In this document: positions 33,401-37,368 of the stretch, piece after piece
Position numbering within the stretch: the stretch's first letter is position 1
How the letters are laid out: each line of letters begins with the position of its first letter
Source: Ornithodoros turicata
Taxonomy: Eukaryota; Arthropoda; Arachnida; Ixodida; Argasidae
Length of the DNA: 64,000 nucleotides
Assembly (NCBI RefSeq): GCF_037126465.1
Contig: NC_088201.1
Span: forward strand, 3,043,001-3,107,000
Direction: 5' to 3'
The notes under the pieces: generated by a model
The model's database searches: none
What the model was told of the DNA's origin: nothing
What the model saw: only the letters and a program-made list of their open reading frames with translations
Made by a program: the position numbers and the translations under genes

Positions 33401-34951
33401 ACAGGTGCGTATCTTGCGTCTCTGGAAAAGCGTTTCATATGCATCGGAAGGAAAAAACGCGTTCGCGCAACACTGATTTCTCCAGTGGTAGTATGTGAGT
33501 AGTCTTAAAGGGACAATGGAGTGCAGAAAAGTAATGCAAAAGAAACTACATTCATCGGTTCAGAAACAGGACTCGTTTACATTTGAGATTGGTCTCACAC
33601 GCGAGCTGGATCTCGAGCTCGTGCTCATCGTCTGAGCCAGTTGCATGAACAAACTTGAGAGGAAAGTTGATATCGCGCGTAGCGATCAACTTGAGAACGG
33701 GGACGGATCCAGGATTTTTCTGAGGAGGGGGTCCAGCCATGGACAGCATGCTAGATACGCGATCTAGGGTCAGTTGAACACCATGTGAAGACCGAAATTG
33801 AGGAGGGGGTCAGGACATCTGGACCTCCCCCCCTCTAGATCAGCCCCTGCTTGAGAATGACTGCTCAGCTTAAAGTGCCACTACCTACTAAATCTCGTGT
33901 CTTCAGAATCCTACCAAAGTTATTTTACTGAAACCTCCTTGTCTGACTTTACATTCTTGCAAAATATTTTGACTCTACATGACGCGCAAGCTAGAGAAAA
34001 TTTATTTTTATTTTTGAGAACTGTGACGTCATGTTACGCTCCGACGGAGCGCCCGGCTGTCATCTGGCAACGTTGTTGCTTTTCGCGTCTTCCGGGGGGG
34101 CTCACTTTTTACACTCCGTTAGCGGGGCTCCACGTGGCGTACCATCCGACCGCTCCGACCTTGAAGAAAACACAAAGGAGGGGGAATACATAGCTCCAAT
34201 TTTTCTCCCTTTCGGATCAGCCTCACGTGACTTCTCGACCACGTGACCCTCCCCGGACGCCGGCATCGTTGCTAGCAGACGAGTGCCCTCTCCAGCACAT
34301 GACATCACCGCAATTTGTGGGCTTACGATTACGTCACTCGCTCGCTGCGTCATCGAAACTTGCGGAGGATCAGGGGATCTTCAAAAATTGACAGAAATGC
34401 ACAGTGTTCGTAAACGGGATTGAAATTTCGCGCATAGAATCCTTGAGTCACCTTCTTTTCATTGATTAAATAAAATAAACGCTGTTTTCTGAGTCTGGAG
34501 TGGCACTTTAAAGAACGACAGGCGGTTGGTACGTGACGTAGCATCACCGTAGCTGTTTCCCTGGTCTACCGCGAACACGACACTTGCTGTCTCTCTCGTG
34601 ATGAGGTCACAGCCATACGTGTTGGCGCCAAATCTGACTAATTCGCTTTTCCCTTAACGCAGAGTCAACTTGGCCCTCCAAAACAACCGCAACTTCGCCC
34701 GGTCTTTCCGCTGCTCCAACGACAGCGAAATGAATCCGACCCGCAAATGTCGTTCCTGGTGATATAACAGATTCTGAATCGTCGATTGTTGTTCGTCCTT
34801 TACGTTTCATTAAATATCGTTCACGTTCTTCTTCCTGTGTCCTCAGCTAACGAAAGACGGGCTTTCCTCGCTGGATTTTCTAAGCTTTCTTTCCGTGCGC
34901 TTGGTCCCTAAAAGCTCCCTCGAAACGCACCTAGTCGACTATGCAGAGTAG
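1127..34951 (+). CDS. Mucin-fused, zinc-site-lacking M13 (neprilysin-like) type II membrane protein
   Basis: The proposed gene has 20 exons (listed individually below). Exon phases are compatible at every junction and the sum, 5,940 nt, gives 1,979 residues. Order: acidic cytoplasmic tail (1-50), transmembrane helix (about 51-71), linker with GRRR at 207-210, Ser/Thr/Pro-rich mucin-like region (about 211-1340) interrupted by a basic His/Arg-rich island (about 930-1140), then an M13 ectodomain (about 1346-1979). The M13 identity rests on CTTSDC, the SPCDNFYDYSCGGW signature and the order of downstream blocks matching neprilysin. Active M13 enzymes are surface peptidases using HExxH plus a Glu. 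Here the HExxH region reads AAMYDMLE, the GENIAD motif reads RQDVKD, and the conserved Cys-x-x-Trp end is missing. Peptidase activity is therefore unlikely; an adhesive, scaffold or decoy role is inference. It converges on the WDR86-like gene 2.2 kb away. The first exon and last exon are the least certain. Confidence 0.85.
1144..2119. other. intron 1, first part: no gene seen
   Basis: The stretch holds an A-run at about 1518-1532 and a CAG/GCA triplet run near 1375-1390. Antisense reading frames here are rich in Phe because of the A-run and are not supported as coding. Confidence 0.4.
2122..2756. mobile_element. pogo/Tigger-like MITE, copy 1
   Basis: The element begins CAGTCAACCCTCGATTTA, ends with the inverted complement TAAATCGAGGGTTGACTG, and is flanked by TA on both sides (2120-2121, 2757-2758). 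The 635-bp interior has several inverted copies of the ATTTATGAA motif and no transposase frame, so it is non-autonomous. A second copy in opposite orientation lies at 41351-42099. TIRs starting CAGT with TA duplication are typical of pogo-class Tc1/mariner elements. Confidence 0.85.
2760..3545. repeat. GTAACT-rich repeat with nested insertion
   Basis: This is a low-complexity stretch with many GTAACT/AGTTAC motifs in both orientations, a T-run near 2811-2826 and a (TA) run at about 3256-3273. It resembles the sub-terminal repeat zones of the hAT MITEs elsewhere in the window, but no clear termini were found. The palindromic element at 3342-3515 has inserted into it. Confidence 0.4.
3342..3515. 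mobile_element. palindromic retro-type element with 14-bp target duplication
   Basis: Two inverted arms (about 3378-3445 and 3450-3515) share GGGAGTTGCCTCAGGACA, with a 36-bp extra tail (AGATGGGTAGAAA...) on the left. The direct repeat CTATCTCGTAACGA flanks it at 3328-3341 and 3516-3529. The same family with the same two termini sits at 54513-55090 with a 15-bp duplication. Long duplications suggest target-primed insertion. Inverted partial copies with a short one-sided tail recall Penelope-like elements, but no coding part is present. Confidence 0.7.
3963..4058 (+). CDS. M13 gene, exon 2: acidic cytoplasmic tail
   Basis: The acceptor is TTCCTTTCAG and the donor is GT|GTAAGC at 4059. The frame reads HTKSSSYTDLLDDDNEL... 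and then a TDDDD cluster, an acidic Ser/Tyr-containing tail. The two bases left over join the A that opens exon 3 to give Val. An overlapping frame is open too, but only this one links in phase to the transmembrane exon. Confidence 0.75.
4565..5040. repeat. inverted-repeat pair in intron 2
   Basis: The left arm (4565-4645) and right arm (4955-5040) are inverted copies of about 80 bp sharing AGAGTCACTAAATAAGC and GCGCCATCTTGTTTC on complementary strands. Between them is an ATTATTATTTA stretch at 4860-4893. It is probably a decayed fold-back or TIR element; no target duplication was found. Confidence 0.6.
5041..5969. other. intron 2 remainder: no gene seen
   Basis: It includes copy 2 of the repeat also seen at 62-235 (at 5638-5800). 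The short open frames here lack splice context and homology. Confidence 0.4.
5970..6754. mobile_element. hAT-type MITE family X, copy with nested hAT
   Basis: The flanks at about 5970-6211 and 6738-6754 together resemble the 399-bp family X element at 20725-21123. Shared pieces include TTTTTGTACAAGCGG and the end TAATCTAGTAGGTCGTG. The left end is degraded. It is split by the hAT element at 6212-6737. Confidence 0.6.
6212..6737. mobile_element. hAT MITE family Y, copy 1 (8-bp TSD)
   Basis: The TIRs are CAGTGATGGCCA...TGGCCATCACTG, and TAATCTAG is duplicated exactly at 6204-6211 and 6738-6745. Both ends carry arrays of AGTTAAACTAC/GTAGTT motifs in alternating orientation, likely transposase-binding sub-terminal repeats. 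No transposase frame is present. A second copy lies at 31610-32138. Confidence 0.9.
6861..6991 (+). CDS. M13 gene, exon 3: transmembrane helix
   Basis: The acceptor is ACTTACAG and the donor is GTAATG at 6992. It encodes RPKLTGSKEFPRA, the hydrophobic run MLIGGVTIMLLVFSLMAIVW, then KAKEGPPAVA. Positive residues on the cytoplasmic side and the position ahead of the ectodomain fit a type II signal anchor, as in neprilysin and ECE. Confidence 0.85.
7057..7101 (+). CDS. M13 gene, exon 4: 45-nt mini-exon
   Basis: The acceptor is TTTCCACAG and the donor is A|GTGAGT. With the split codons it encodes DNVLLPDTKANQNMKS, the start of the extracellular stalk. Only 65 bp of intron separate it from exon 3. 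Confidence 0.75.
7319..7569. mobile_element. fold-back MITE family F, copy 1
   Basis: Two long inverted arms meet near 7430-7450 and carry AACAAATCAGGG, AACGTTATC and TTGGCTAGGAGC on complementary strands. The outer end is CACTCTTAAAAATT. A better-preserved copy is at 42411-42648 and a half copy at 46979-47071. It ends 100 bp before the mucin exon. Confidence 0.8.
7669..11442 (+). CDS. M13 gene, exon 5: 3.77-kb mucin-like exon
   Basis: The acceptor is GCATCCCTTAG and the donor is GAAG|GTAAGT. The first possible acceptor at 7654 would hit a stop at once, so the start is 7669. The 1,257 uninterrupted codons cover residues 98-1354. After a 110-residue stalk come long runs of Thr, Ser and Pro (PTTSSATTSTTPST and similar), about twenty N-x-S/T sites, and few cysteines. 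A basic island (RRRR at 934-937, HGHFHR, GHHHKQR) breaks the mucin region. A (Thr-Ser)n tract follows at about residues 1270-1300. The exon ends CTTSDCTEE, the first cysteines of the M13 fold, so mucin and peptidase parts are joined inside one exon. Dense O-glycosylation is expected from composition. There are no internal stops or frameshifts, which argues against decay. Confidence 0.9.
11191..11280 (+). repeat. in-frame hexanucleotide microsatellite in the mucin exon
   Basis: Variants of ACATCA / ACATCT repeat without losing frame and encode alternating Thr-Ser. Unit variation (ACATCAACAGCC, then ACATCT) shows it is not a pure simple repeat. The period is a multiple of three, so length change keeps the reading frame. 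Confidence 0.9.
11759..12052. repeat. TAGACCTCT-ended repeat, copy 1
   Basis: It starts TAGACCTCTCTACCCGAG and ends AGGAAGAGGTCTA, short inverted ends. The body is shared with 38927-39221: ACCGAAACAA, GAGGGCTGGGTTCCACG and TTGGTGGCGCTGTCGAAC. Fragments occur at 43057-43115, 44052-44113 and 48655-48740. The family is not recognised, and no target duplication was found. Confidence 0.6.
12238..12560 (-). mobile_element. Ruka-like tRNA-derived SINE, subfamily 1
   Basis: On the minus strand it reads GGTGGCGCAGCGGTAACG (A box) then GGTTCGAATCC (B box), followed by the tail GCCGTCTGGGGTTTTTCC and a GAGGAG/CTCCTC run at the 3' end. The same sequence is at 49013-49325. tRNA-derived SINEs of this kind are known in ticks as Ruka. 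The family assignment is from memory of its layout, not from an alignment. Confidence 0.75.
12621..12772. mobile_element. palindromic MITE, CCCAAGCAGCAC family, copy 1
   Basis: TIRs of about 55 bp begin CCCAAGCAGCACATTGT and end ACATTGTGCTGCTTGGG. The interior matches the copy at 50925-51077 (GACTCGTGAAACTAAAAAC). A related palindrome with CCCAGCAGCAC ends is at 37775-37926. A C-run precedes it, and no target duplication was found. Confidence 0.75.
12773..14747. other. intron 5 remainder: no gene seen
   Basis: It includes a G-run at about 13882-13897 and a CCAAAATAAAGTTGTTGTTG motif near 13710-13730, which resembles the polyadenylated tail of a LINE but has nothing recognisable upstream. Confidence 0.4.
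14748..14921 (+). CDS. M13 gene, exon 6: N-terminal M13 signature
   Basis: The acceptor is TATATGCAG and the donor is GTAAGC. It encodes ERLRIYVDWSRSPCDNFYDY, then SCGGW and IRHHPFP, matching the neprilysin start where Cys-x-x-Phe-Tyr-x-Tyr-x-Cys-Gly-Gly-Trp is diagnostic. The two cysteines here would pair with C-terminal cysteines in active M13 enzymes, and those partners appear to be missing in this protein. Confidence 0.93.
15306..15661. mobile_element. hAT MITE A (8-bp TSD CTTATAAA)
   Basis: The termini are TAGACCCTGAAGTTTT and AAAACATCAGGGTCTA, with an exact CTTATAAA duplication at 15298-15305 and 15662-15669. The interior has repeated AAATTCGGG and AAATCGGGT motifs in both orientations. 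A related sequence is at 54010-54495. Confidence 0.85.
15670..16169. mobile_element. hAT MITE B abutting A
   Basis: It starts TAGAGCTGAGCGCGGGT and ends ACCCGCACTCACCTCTA. The 8-bp flanks are CTTATAAA (15662-15669, also the right TSD of element A) and GTTATAGA (16170-16177). Many TGCGGGT/ACCCGCA motifs lie sub-terminally. Confidence 0.75.
16298..16378 (+). CDS. M13 gene, exon 7
   Basis: The acceptor is TTTTGCTGCGTAG and the donor is GTAAGTG. It encodes NLGEHTTYKDPLLHNTIK, then FFQGCSDK. The KFFQGC block sits where neprilysin has LYRSCIN, keeping that cysteine. Confidence 0.85.
16455..16657 (+). CDS. M13 gene, exon 8
   Basis: The acceptor is CCTCGTTAG and the donor is GTACGT. It encodes SLMKSPTMAIQGALDEI, RLTDWPYDEEP and VHPLFRVTLETDV, the helical segment that in neprilysin carries the DIYGWPV region. 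A second AG at 16469-16470 gives the wrong phase and was not used. Confidence 0.85.
16720..16884 (+). CDS. M13 gene, exon 9
   Basis: The acceptor is CACCATTTGTAG and the donor is GTGAGT. It encodes FRRPSPVAPPDAYLASEF, then a helix ending VDREVAR. It matches the DQP..GLPSRDYY...ELEKEIA block of neprilysin, but the two cysteines usual here are absent. Confidence 0.85.
16885..17907. other. intron 9, first part: no gene seen
   Basis: AT-rich and mixed sequence without recognised elements. Confidence 0.3.
17908..18680. mobile_element. TIR element with TGTTTATTTTTATCCG ends
   Basis: Long inverted ends pair 17908-18050 with 18530-18680. They share GTTTATTTTTATCCG, CCGTTTTTACAGG, GTTATACGGC and CCAAGAGAGTATG on complementary strands. 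The 500-bp middle has no transposase. A short related end is at about 11629-11755. Confidence 0.7.
18809..19058 (-). mobile_element. Ruka-like tRNA-derived SINE, subfamily 2
   Basis: On the minus strand it begins CTCCCGTGGCTCAGTGGTTA (A box), has GGTTCGAATCCCGG (B box), the shared SINE body TGTCTGGGGTTTTTCCT, and ends in a CACCACCATC tail. The direct repeat ATAATAACTGA flanks it at 18798-18808 and 19062-19072, as expected for LINE-driven retroposition. A second copy is at 39255-39510. Confidence 0.85.
19205..19290 (-). repeat. tRNA-like pseudogene or SINE head
   Basis: The minus strand contains GGTTCGAGTCCGGGACC (B-box/T-arm) and a possible anticodon stem CCTGA...TCAGG. The loop lacks U33 and the acceptor ends do not pair, so it is not a functional tRNA. 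Confidence 0.35.
19938..20205 (-). repeat. dispersed repeat Z, copy 1
   Basis: It matches the reverse complement of 25076-25330 over about 260 bp, sharing CGCCACCTGTGGTA, GGCCAGAGGCGGAG and GCGCCACGCG. Its short ends are weakly inverted (TAGACCTTTTAGAA...TTTTAAAATCGTCTA). No target duplication was found. Confidence 0.65.
20206..20716. other. intron 9, last part: no gene seen
   Basis: Nothing recognised. Confidence 0.3.
20725..21123. mobile_element. hAT MITE family X, complete copy
   Basis: The TIRs are about 29 bp: CACGACCTACTA...TAACGACCATG and its complement. The 8-bp flanks are CTCTAAAT and CTCCAAAC (2 differences). Other copies are at 5970-6754 (nested), 28712-29122 (inverted) and 40944-42116 (nested). 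It ends 72 bp before exon 10. Confidence 0.8.
21196..21279 (+). CDS. M13 gene, exon 10
   Basis: The acceptor is CCTTTAAG and the donor is GTACAC. It encodes VIDKSHRTTDYTLEYHRK, then SLVDADKRKE, corresponding to the neprilysin DPMLLYNKMTLAQIQ segment. Confidence 0.85.
21338..21465 (+). CDS. M13 gene, exon 11
   Basis: The acceptor is TTGTTCCTGCAG and the donor is GTACGT. It encodes FDVVSFLNALMDG, then VTTSPKFLQEVLNL, matching the F-x-W-L-N...Y-A-P-E-Y-L segment of M13 proteins. Confidence 0.88.
21679..22197. mobile_element. hAT MITE C (8-bp TSD GGCGTGCC)
   Basis: It starts TATAGAGATGCGAAGCC and ends TTTTGCATCTCTA, with an exact GGCGTGCC duplication at 21671-21678 and 22198-22205. GGAAATTTT/AAAATTTCC motifs lie near both ends. 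Confidence 0.85.
22206..23087. other. intron 11 remainder: no gene seen
   Basis: It includes TAGAGCCCTGCACCATCCGC at 22251-22270, which looks like a hAT left end, but I could not find the matching right end. There is a C-run at 22342-22352. Confidence 0.3.
23088..23316 (+). CDS. M13 gene, exon 12
   Basis: The acceptor is CGTTCCAG and the donor is GTACGT. It encodes SVLLNYVGFRAVLSLSP, then RWKFCIRMLENV. It matches the neprilysin LQNLMSWRF...W-R-R-C...N-M-E-N block and retains that cysteine, which would pair with the FFQGC cysteine of exon 7. Confidence 0.88.
24170..24268 (+). CDS. M13 gene, exon 13
   Basis: The acceptor is CTTCGTGTAG and the donor is GTGTGT. It encodes LNRTVELLKKHFFRAIRN, then FGLATKEMAISK, matching the VEDLI..IREVF....L...T...A..K segment. 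The AG at 24177-24178 gives the wrong phase. Confidence 0.85.
24269..25075. other. intron 13, first part: tRNA-like head and CATC microsatellite
   Basis: A minus-strand B-box-like GGTTCGAATCCCGATG is at 24596-24611 with an A-box-like stretch near 24650, a possible SINE relic. A (CCAT)n run is at about 24820-24848. Confidence 0.4.
25076..25330 (+). repeat. dispersed repeat Z, copy 2
   Basis: Inverted copy of 19938-20205, including GCGCGTGGCGCAAGGCAGC and CACAGGTGGCG. Family unknown. Confidence 0.65.
25331..26188. other. intron 13, middle: no gene seen
   Basis: A TTTAAAGGAGCACTGAAGCG motif at about 25794-25814 resembles the left end of TTAA-type elements, but no partner was found. Confidence 0.3.
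26197..26785. mobile_element. hAT MITE D (8-bp TSD GTGGGTAA)
   Basis: The TIRs are CACAGGGGTGACA...TGTCACCCCTGTG, and GTGGGTAA is duplicated exactly at 26189-26196 and 26786-26793. The inner inverted pair (CTGGTCGCACGTCA near 26272 and TGACGTGCGACCAGG near 26697) shows long imperfect arms. No transposase frame is present. Confidence 0.9.
27386..27426. repeat. (TTTC)n microsatellite
   Basis: About ten tandem TTTC units in intron 13. Confidence 0.95.
27621..27727 (+). CDS. M13 gene, exon 14
   Basis: The acceptor is ATGAATGCAG and the donor is GTAAGTAG. It encodes VPDVDPTNVLADYTATL, then VVLENYWNAYGG, matching the IGYPD...LNNEY...DEYFENI block that precedes the substrate-binding strand. Confidence 0.85.
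28068..28709. mobile_element. hAT MITE E (8-bp TSD GACACGAC)
   Basis: It starts CAGTGATATCCCCAGAAATT and ends GGGAAATCCCTG, with GACACGAC at 28060-28067 and 28710-28717. The right duplication overlaps the first bases of the family X copy that follows. Confidence 0.75.
28712..29122. mobile_element. hAT MITE family X, inverted copy
   Basis: It starts CACGACCTACTAGATTATAA and ends TATAATCTAGTAATTCGCG (right TIR partly degraded). It is in reverse orientation to the copies at 20725 and 40944. Confidence 0.75.
29219..29395. mobile_element. hAT MITE G, 177 bp (8-bp TSD)
   Basis: It starts TAGAACACTGCAAAGG and ends CCCGTGCAGTGCTCTA. The flanks ATGCACAT (29211-29218) and ATGCGCAT (29396-29403) differ at one base. 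The interior is rich in CGGGCC/GGGTCGGG. Confidence 0.85.
29674..29732 (+). CDS. M13 gene, exon 15 (59 nt)
   Basis: The acceptor is TGTGTTTTCAG and the donor is GTAAGTG. It encodes SWHGSIFDTVSTYDPFDNTL with split codons at both ends. The final Asn-Thr-Leu-Tyr corresponds to the M13 Asn-Ala-Phe-Tyr substrate-binding strand: Asn is kept and Ala is changed to Thr. Confidence 0.83.
29788..29839 (+). CDS. M13 gene, exon 16 (52 nt)
   Basis: The acceptor is TCGTTACAG and the donor is GTAAGG. It encodes YVPLSIYMENVKYNTFQS with split codons. It replaces the N-x-I-V-F-P-A-G-I-L-Q-P-P-F-F stretch of neprilysin, and none of its prolines are retained. Confidence 0.8.
29840..31342. other. intron 16: no gene seen
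   Basis: It has T-runs near 30057-30066 and 30202-30213. Overlapping open frames between 30270 and 30743 lie on both strands in GC-rich sequence without homology I recognise. Confidence 0.35.
31343..31556 (+). CDS. M13 gene, exon 17: lost HExxH region
   Basis: The acceptor is CTGTTCGCAG and the donor is GTAAGG. It encodes SALYFPRSGARVMAAMYDML, then EREASFF, VWDYISTDGFLSIRRCL. In active enzymes this block reads YGGIGMVIGHEITHGFD followed by W...C. The tryptophan and cysteine are kept (SVWDY, RRCLKEQF) and the register is preserved, but neither His of HExxH nor its Glu is present. Frame and splice sites are intact, so the change is in the protein rather than an assembly frameshift. Confidence 0.88.
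31610..32138. mobile_element. hAT MITE family Y, copy 2
   Basis: It starts CAGCGATGGCCAGTAGTT and ends GAGCCATCACTG. The 8-bp flanks GTTGTCGG (31602-31609) and GTTGTCAG (32139-32146) differ at one base. It is in the same orientation as 6212-6737 and lies 54 bp after exon 17. Confidence 0.88.
32244..32312 (+). CDS. M13 gene, exon 18: altered GENIAD motif
   Basis: The acceptor is TTGCATCACAG and the donor is GTAGAG. It encodes TPSSSQTLRQDVKDNTV, then TYVVHE. TLRQDVKDN aligns with TLGENIADN of neprilysin: the zinc-binding Glu is Gln and the stabilising Asp is kept. Confidence 0.85.
32439..32546 (+). CDS. M13 gene, exon 19
   Basis: The acceptor is TCCTCTTGCAG and the donor is GTACGC. It encodes AFKEMMLDYGFRSG, then LPGFTETSVDQLFFLLYST, matching AYRAYQNYI...LPGL......QLFFLNFAQVWC up to the point where active M13 proteins have Cys; here it is Thr. 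Confidence 0.87.
32547..33689. other. intron 19, first part: no gene seen
   Basis: Nothing recognised apart from scattered AGTAACTT-like motifs near 32830-32940. Confidence 0.3.
33698..33849. mobile_element. hAT MITE H, 152 bp (8-bp TSD CTTGAGAA)
   Basis: It starts CGGGGACGGATCCAGG and ends CTAGATCAGCCCCTG, flanked by exact CTTGAGAA at 33690-33697 and 33850-33857. Confidence 0.9.
33874..34507. mobile_element. TTAA-type MITE (AGTGCCACT ends)
   Basis: TTAA flanks it at 33870-33873 and 34508-34511, with inverted ends AGTGCCACTAC and GAGTGGCACT. A fragment with GGAGTGGCATTTTAA is near 23807. TTAA targets are typical of piggyBac and Kolobok transposons. Confidence 0.7.
34847..34951 (+). CDS. M13 gene, candidate last exon
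   Basis: A strong acceptor (TTCTTCTTCCTGTGTCCTCAG, pyrimidine-rich) is followed, in the required phase, by LTKDGLSSLDFLSFLSV, RLVPKSSLETHLVDYAE and TAG. It is 34 residues instead of the usual 55-60 after this junction, without the HSPGxxR loop or Cys-x-x-Trp end. Either the C-terminus is degenerate, or this is an alternative end and the true exon was missed. Confidence 0.6.
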   Translation, partial: LTKDGLSSLDFLSFLSVRLVPKSSLETHLVDYAE

Positions 34952-36041
34952 CGTAAAACGGAAACTATAGGCAGTCGACGAAAAGCCACATTGCGGGTAT
35001 TTTTTCAGCAACGACCTTACTTCGATCGAACTTTGTCGCTGTTCAGTGTTGTGTTGTGTCTGTTGTTCTTTCGTGTGTCAAACACTGGAGGTTCTGTGTG
35101 ATGTGTGCTTTTTTTGTCCTTTTTAATGACGTATGCCCAACCAGCCCAACTCTCTTCAGATGCTTAACTCTGTTTCATTGGCCACCATGTCATCAGTGAC
35201 GTCCCATATATCCAGGTCCTGCCCATATCACTAGCCCACCATAATTTTCTGCCTGCTGCTTATTCTCTCTCCATTTCCACCACTTCCCAATGCAGTATCG
35301 TTCATATCGTCAGGCAATGAACTTCTCTTTTCCCAGTGAATATTTTATTCGAAACTACGAGTAGGTATATTAGTATATAAAATGATCAGGTAGGCAAGAC
35401 CGATGTGAATGTTCAGAATTTTATTTGACCAGAATTATTTTCGTACGCAAGATTGGGCGACAGTGAAAGCCATGTCGTAGTGGACACACTCGATTTCTTC
35501 ACATACGCGAAAAAGAAAAATGTTTTTCGCTTGGCAGGATCGATAGGTTTGAAAGGCTGTTTGGCTACTTTGAGGAGATAACGTTATATGTGGACGGTCA
35601 GGAAAGGGAAAATAGGCTGGATCAGTTGTACAAAAGGTGGCAGTGTTTCATCGAAAAGGATTAAAAACTGGGCAGTTCGGTAGTACAGTACCTGTCGTCA
35701 AATCGCTAAAATCCCCTAGTGCCGGGGAGCTACACAGCGTGTGTGGCGTAGGTCCTTTTTAGCTCCTAGACACTGGGGGGATTTTAGCGATCTGAAGAGA
35801 AGTGCTTCATCCTCCTGCAAAAGGGCGTGAGGATGCTGTTGAGGGTAGAGTATACAAGAGGCGTGAAAGGAAGATGAGGCGCCTGTAAGTCAACATCCTT
35901 ATTCCTATACCGAACTCTCGAACATCCGGTTTCGCGTCTGTTGATTCACAGGATCAGTGTCTCACAAATACATTTGCTTTGAAAAGTCACGCGGTGTGAC
36001 AACATAAGCAAAAACCTTCCACCTCCCTGGTACACTGTAAA
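34952..36041. other. 3' flank of the M13 gene
   Basis: Presumed 3' UTR and intergenic DNA. ATTAAA at 35660-35665 is a possible polyadenylation signal 0.7 kb after the stop. An inverted repeat at about 35710-35792 (CGCTAAAATCCCCTAGTG / CACTGGGGGGATTTTAGCG) is a short TIR element. Confidence 0.4.
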
Positions 36042-36424
36042 CTGAAAAACACCCTTATGGGTGTAAATGGCTTGTCCTATAACTGACACCTTTTTTTACA
36101 CCATATGGTCTTAGAACACCCTTTTCAGAGGGTGTATTCTGTGTAAGACACCCTTTGAAAGGGTGCTTTTCCTTGAAAATGCCTTCTTTTGCACCCTTTA
36201 AACACCCTTTAAGGAGGGTGTTTAACAACTTTACACCCTCCTAGAAGGGTGTTTAAAGGGTGCAAAAGAAGGCATTTTCAAGGAAAAGCACCCTTTCAAA
36301 GGGTGTCTTACACAGAATACACCCTCTGAAAAGGGTGTTCTAAGACCATATGGTGTAAAAAAAGGTGTCAGTTATAGGACGAGCCATTTACACCCATAAG
36401 GGTGTTTTTCAGTTTACAGTGTAC
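36042..36424. mobile_element. palindromic MITE, CACTGTAAACTG family, copy 1
   Basis: A near-perfect palindrome of about 380 bp starts CACTGTAAACTGAAAAAC and ends GTTTTTCAGTTTACAGTG, flanked by TA on each side. Sub-repeats AGGGTGT/ACACCCT recur throughout. Other copies are at 39931-40317 and 47735-48108. Confidence 0.85.
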
Positions 36425-36507
36425 CGAAGGTTGAAAAGGCGCCGAAATGATAAATCTGCAGATATTTGCGAATACACAGGGAGCTGTGTTTCGCCTGTCT
36501 TTTAATT

Positions 36508-36876
36508 CCTGGGTGATTTCACGCCGGATCAGGCAGGGTGGTCCGGTCGACTTCTCCATTTTTTTTTATTTCTAACATATATTAAAGCCTTGGCTCTCGG
36601 AGGCATCTTGGCGCTGAAAGTAGTTGAAAATCATTGGTGTTTTTTAATGAATCATCATTCAGATGTGGGCATTCAGCTGAATATGTCAAAGAGTTATGAA
36701 GATACGTGGCGTCAAACTGCGTAGGAAGCGCAATGGTCGAAATGCCCACATCTGAATGATGATTCATGAAAAAATAACCACTAATTCTTTGCAACTACTT
36801 TCAGCGCCAATACGCCTCCTAGGGACAATGCTTTAATATATGTTCCACCCTGCCTGATCCGGCGTGAAATCACCCT
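36508..36876. repeat. long inverted repeat between the two genes
   Basis: The arms 36508-36680 and 36735-36876 pair. They share GTGATTTCACGCCGGATC, TATATTAAAGC and CATCATTCAGATGTGGG on complementary strands. ATTAAA occurs on both strands (+ at about 36577, - at 36832-36837), so it could supply 3'-end signals in both directions. The family is unknown. Confidence 0.8.
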
Positions 36877-37179
36877 CCTTCCTCCCATTATCCAATGACC
36901 ATCGGGAGCTCCAACGGCACAAAAGGCGCAAGAACTCTCTGGGGTTGCGACCTGTCTTCTGCTGACAAAATGTGATGCTTGGCGTCTGCTCCACAGGGGC
37001 AAACAATCTACGCGATCGAGTTTTGCGAACGATCTTGGCGTTCAATGTGTCACTGGATTTTTAACAAGACCAGCAGGAATAGAGAGAGAGAGAAAAAAAA
37101 ACAACGCGCCAGATCATTCTCGTCGAACAGTAATGTTTGCGCCCGTGCCCCGACGATGCAATAGTTGGATGCCCTTTGT

Positions 37180-37368
37180 TCAACCTTCGTGAATGAACGG
37201 CTCCAGGAAGTTGACAGCCTTCTTGACTTCATCGCTATCTTCGGGTAGTTCTTCCTCTTCCAGCTCAAGGTCCTCTTCGCCAAAAACAGTTTCGTCGATG
37301 ACGCCTGTTGTGTCCCAGACGAAAACGGCTCCGTCGTAGGAACCGGTGAACAGTCTCCCATCGACAAC
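37180..37368 (-). CDS. WDR86: WDR86-like, exon 7 (last)
   Basis: The acceptor is TACACATGCAG. It encodes VVDGRLFTGSYDGAVFVWD, closing the propeller, then an acidic tail and TGA at 37182-37180. Phase 0 joins exon 6. Confidence 0.9.
   Translation of the reverse strand, partial: VVDGRLFTGSYDGAVFVWDTTGVIDETVFGEEDLELEEEELPEDSDEVKKAVNFLEPFIHEG

Noticed and set aside
36042..36424. CRISPR-like array because of repeated ACACCCT/AGGGTGT units
   Set aside because: Units are irregular and arranged as one large palindrome that recurs at two other loci: a fold-back MITE.
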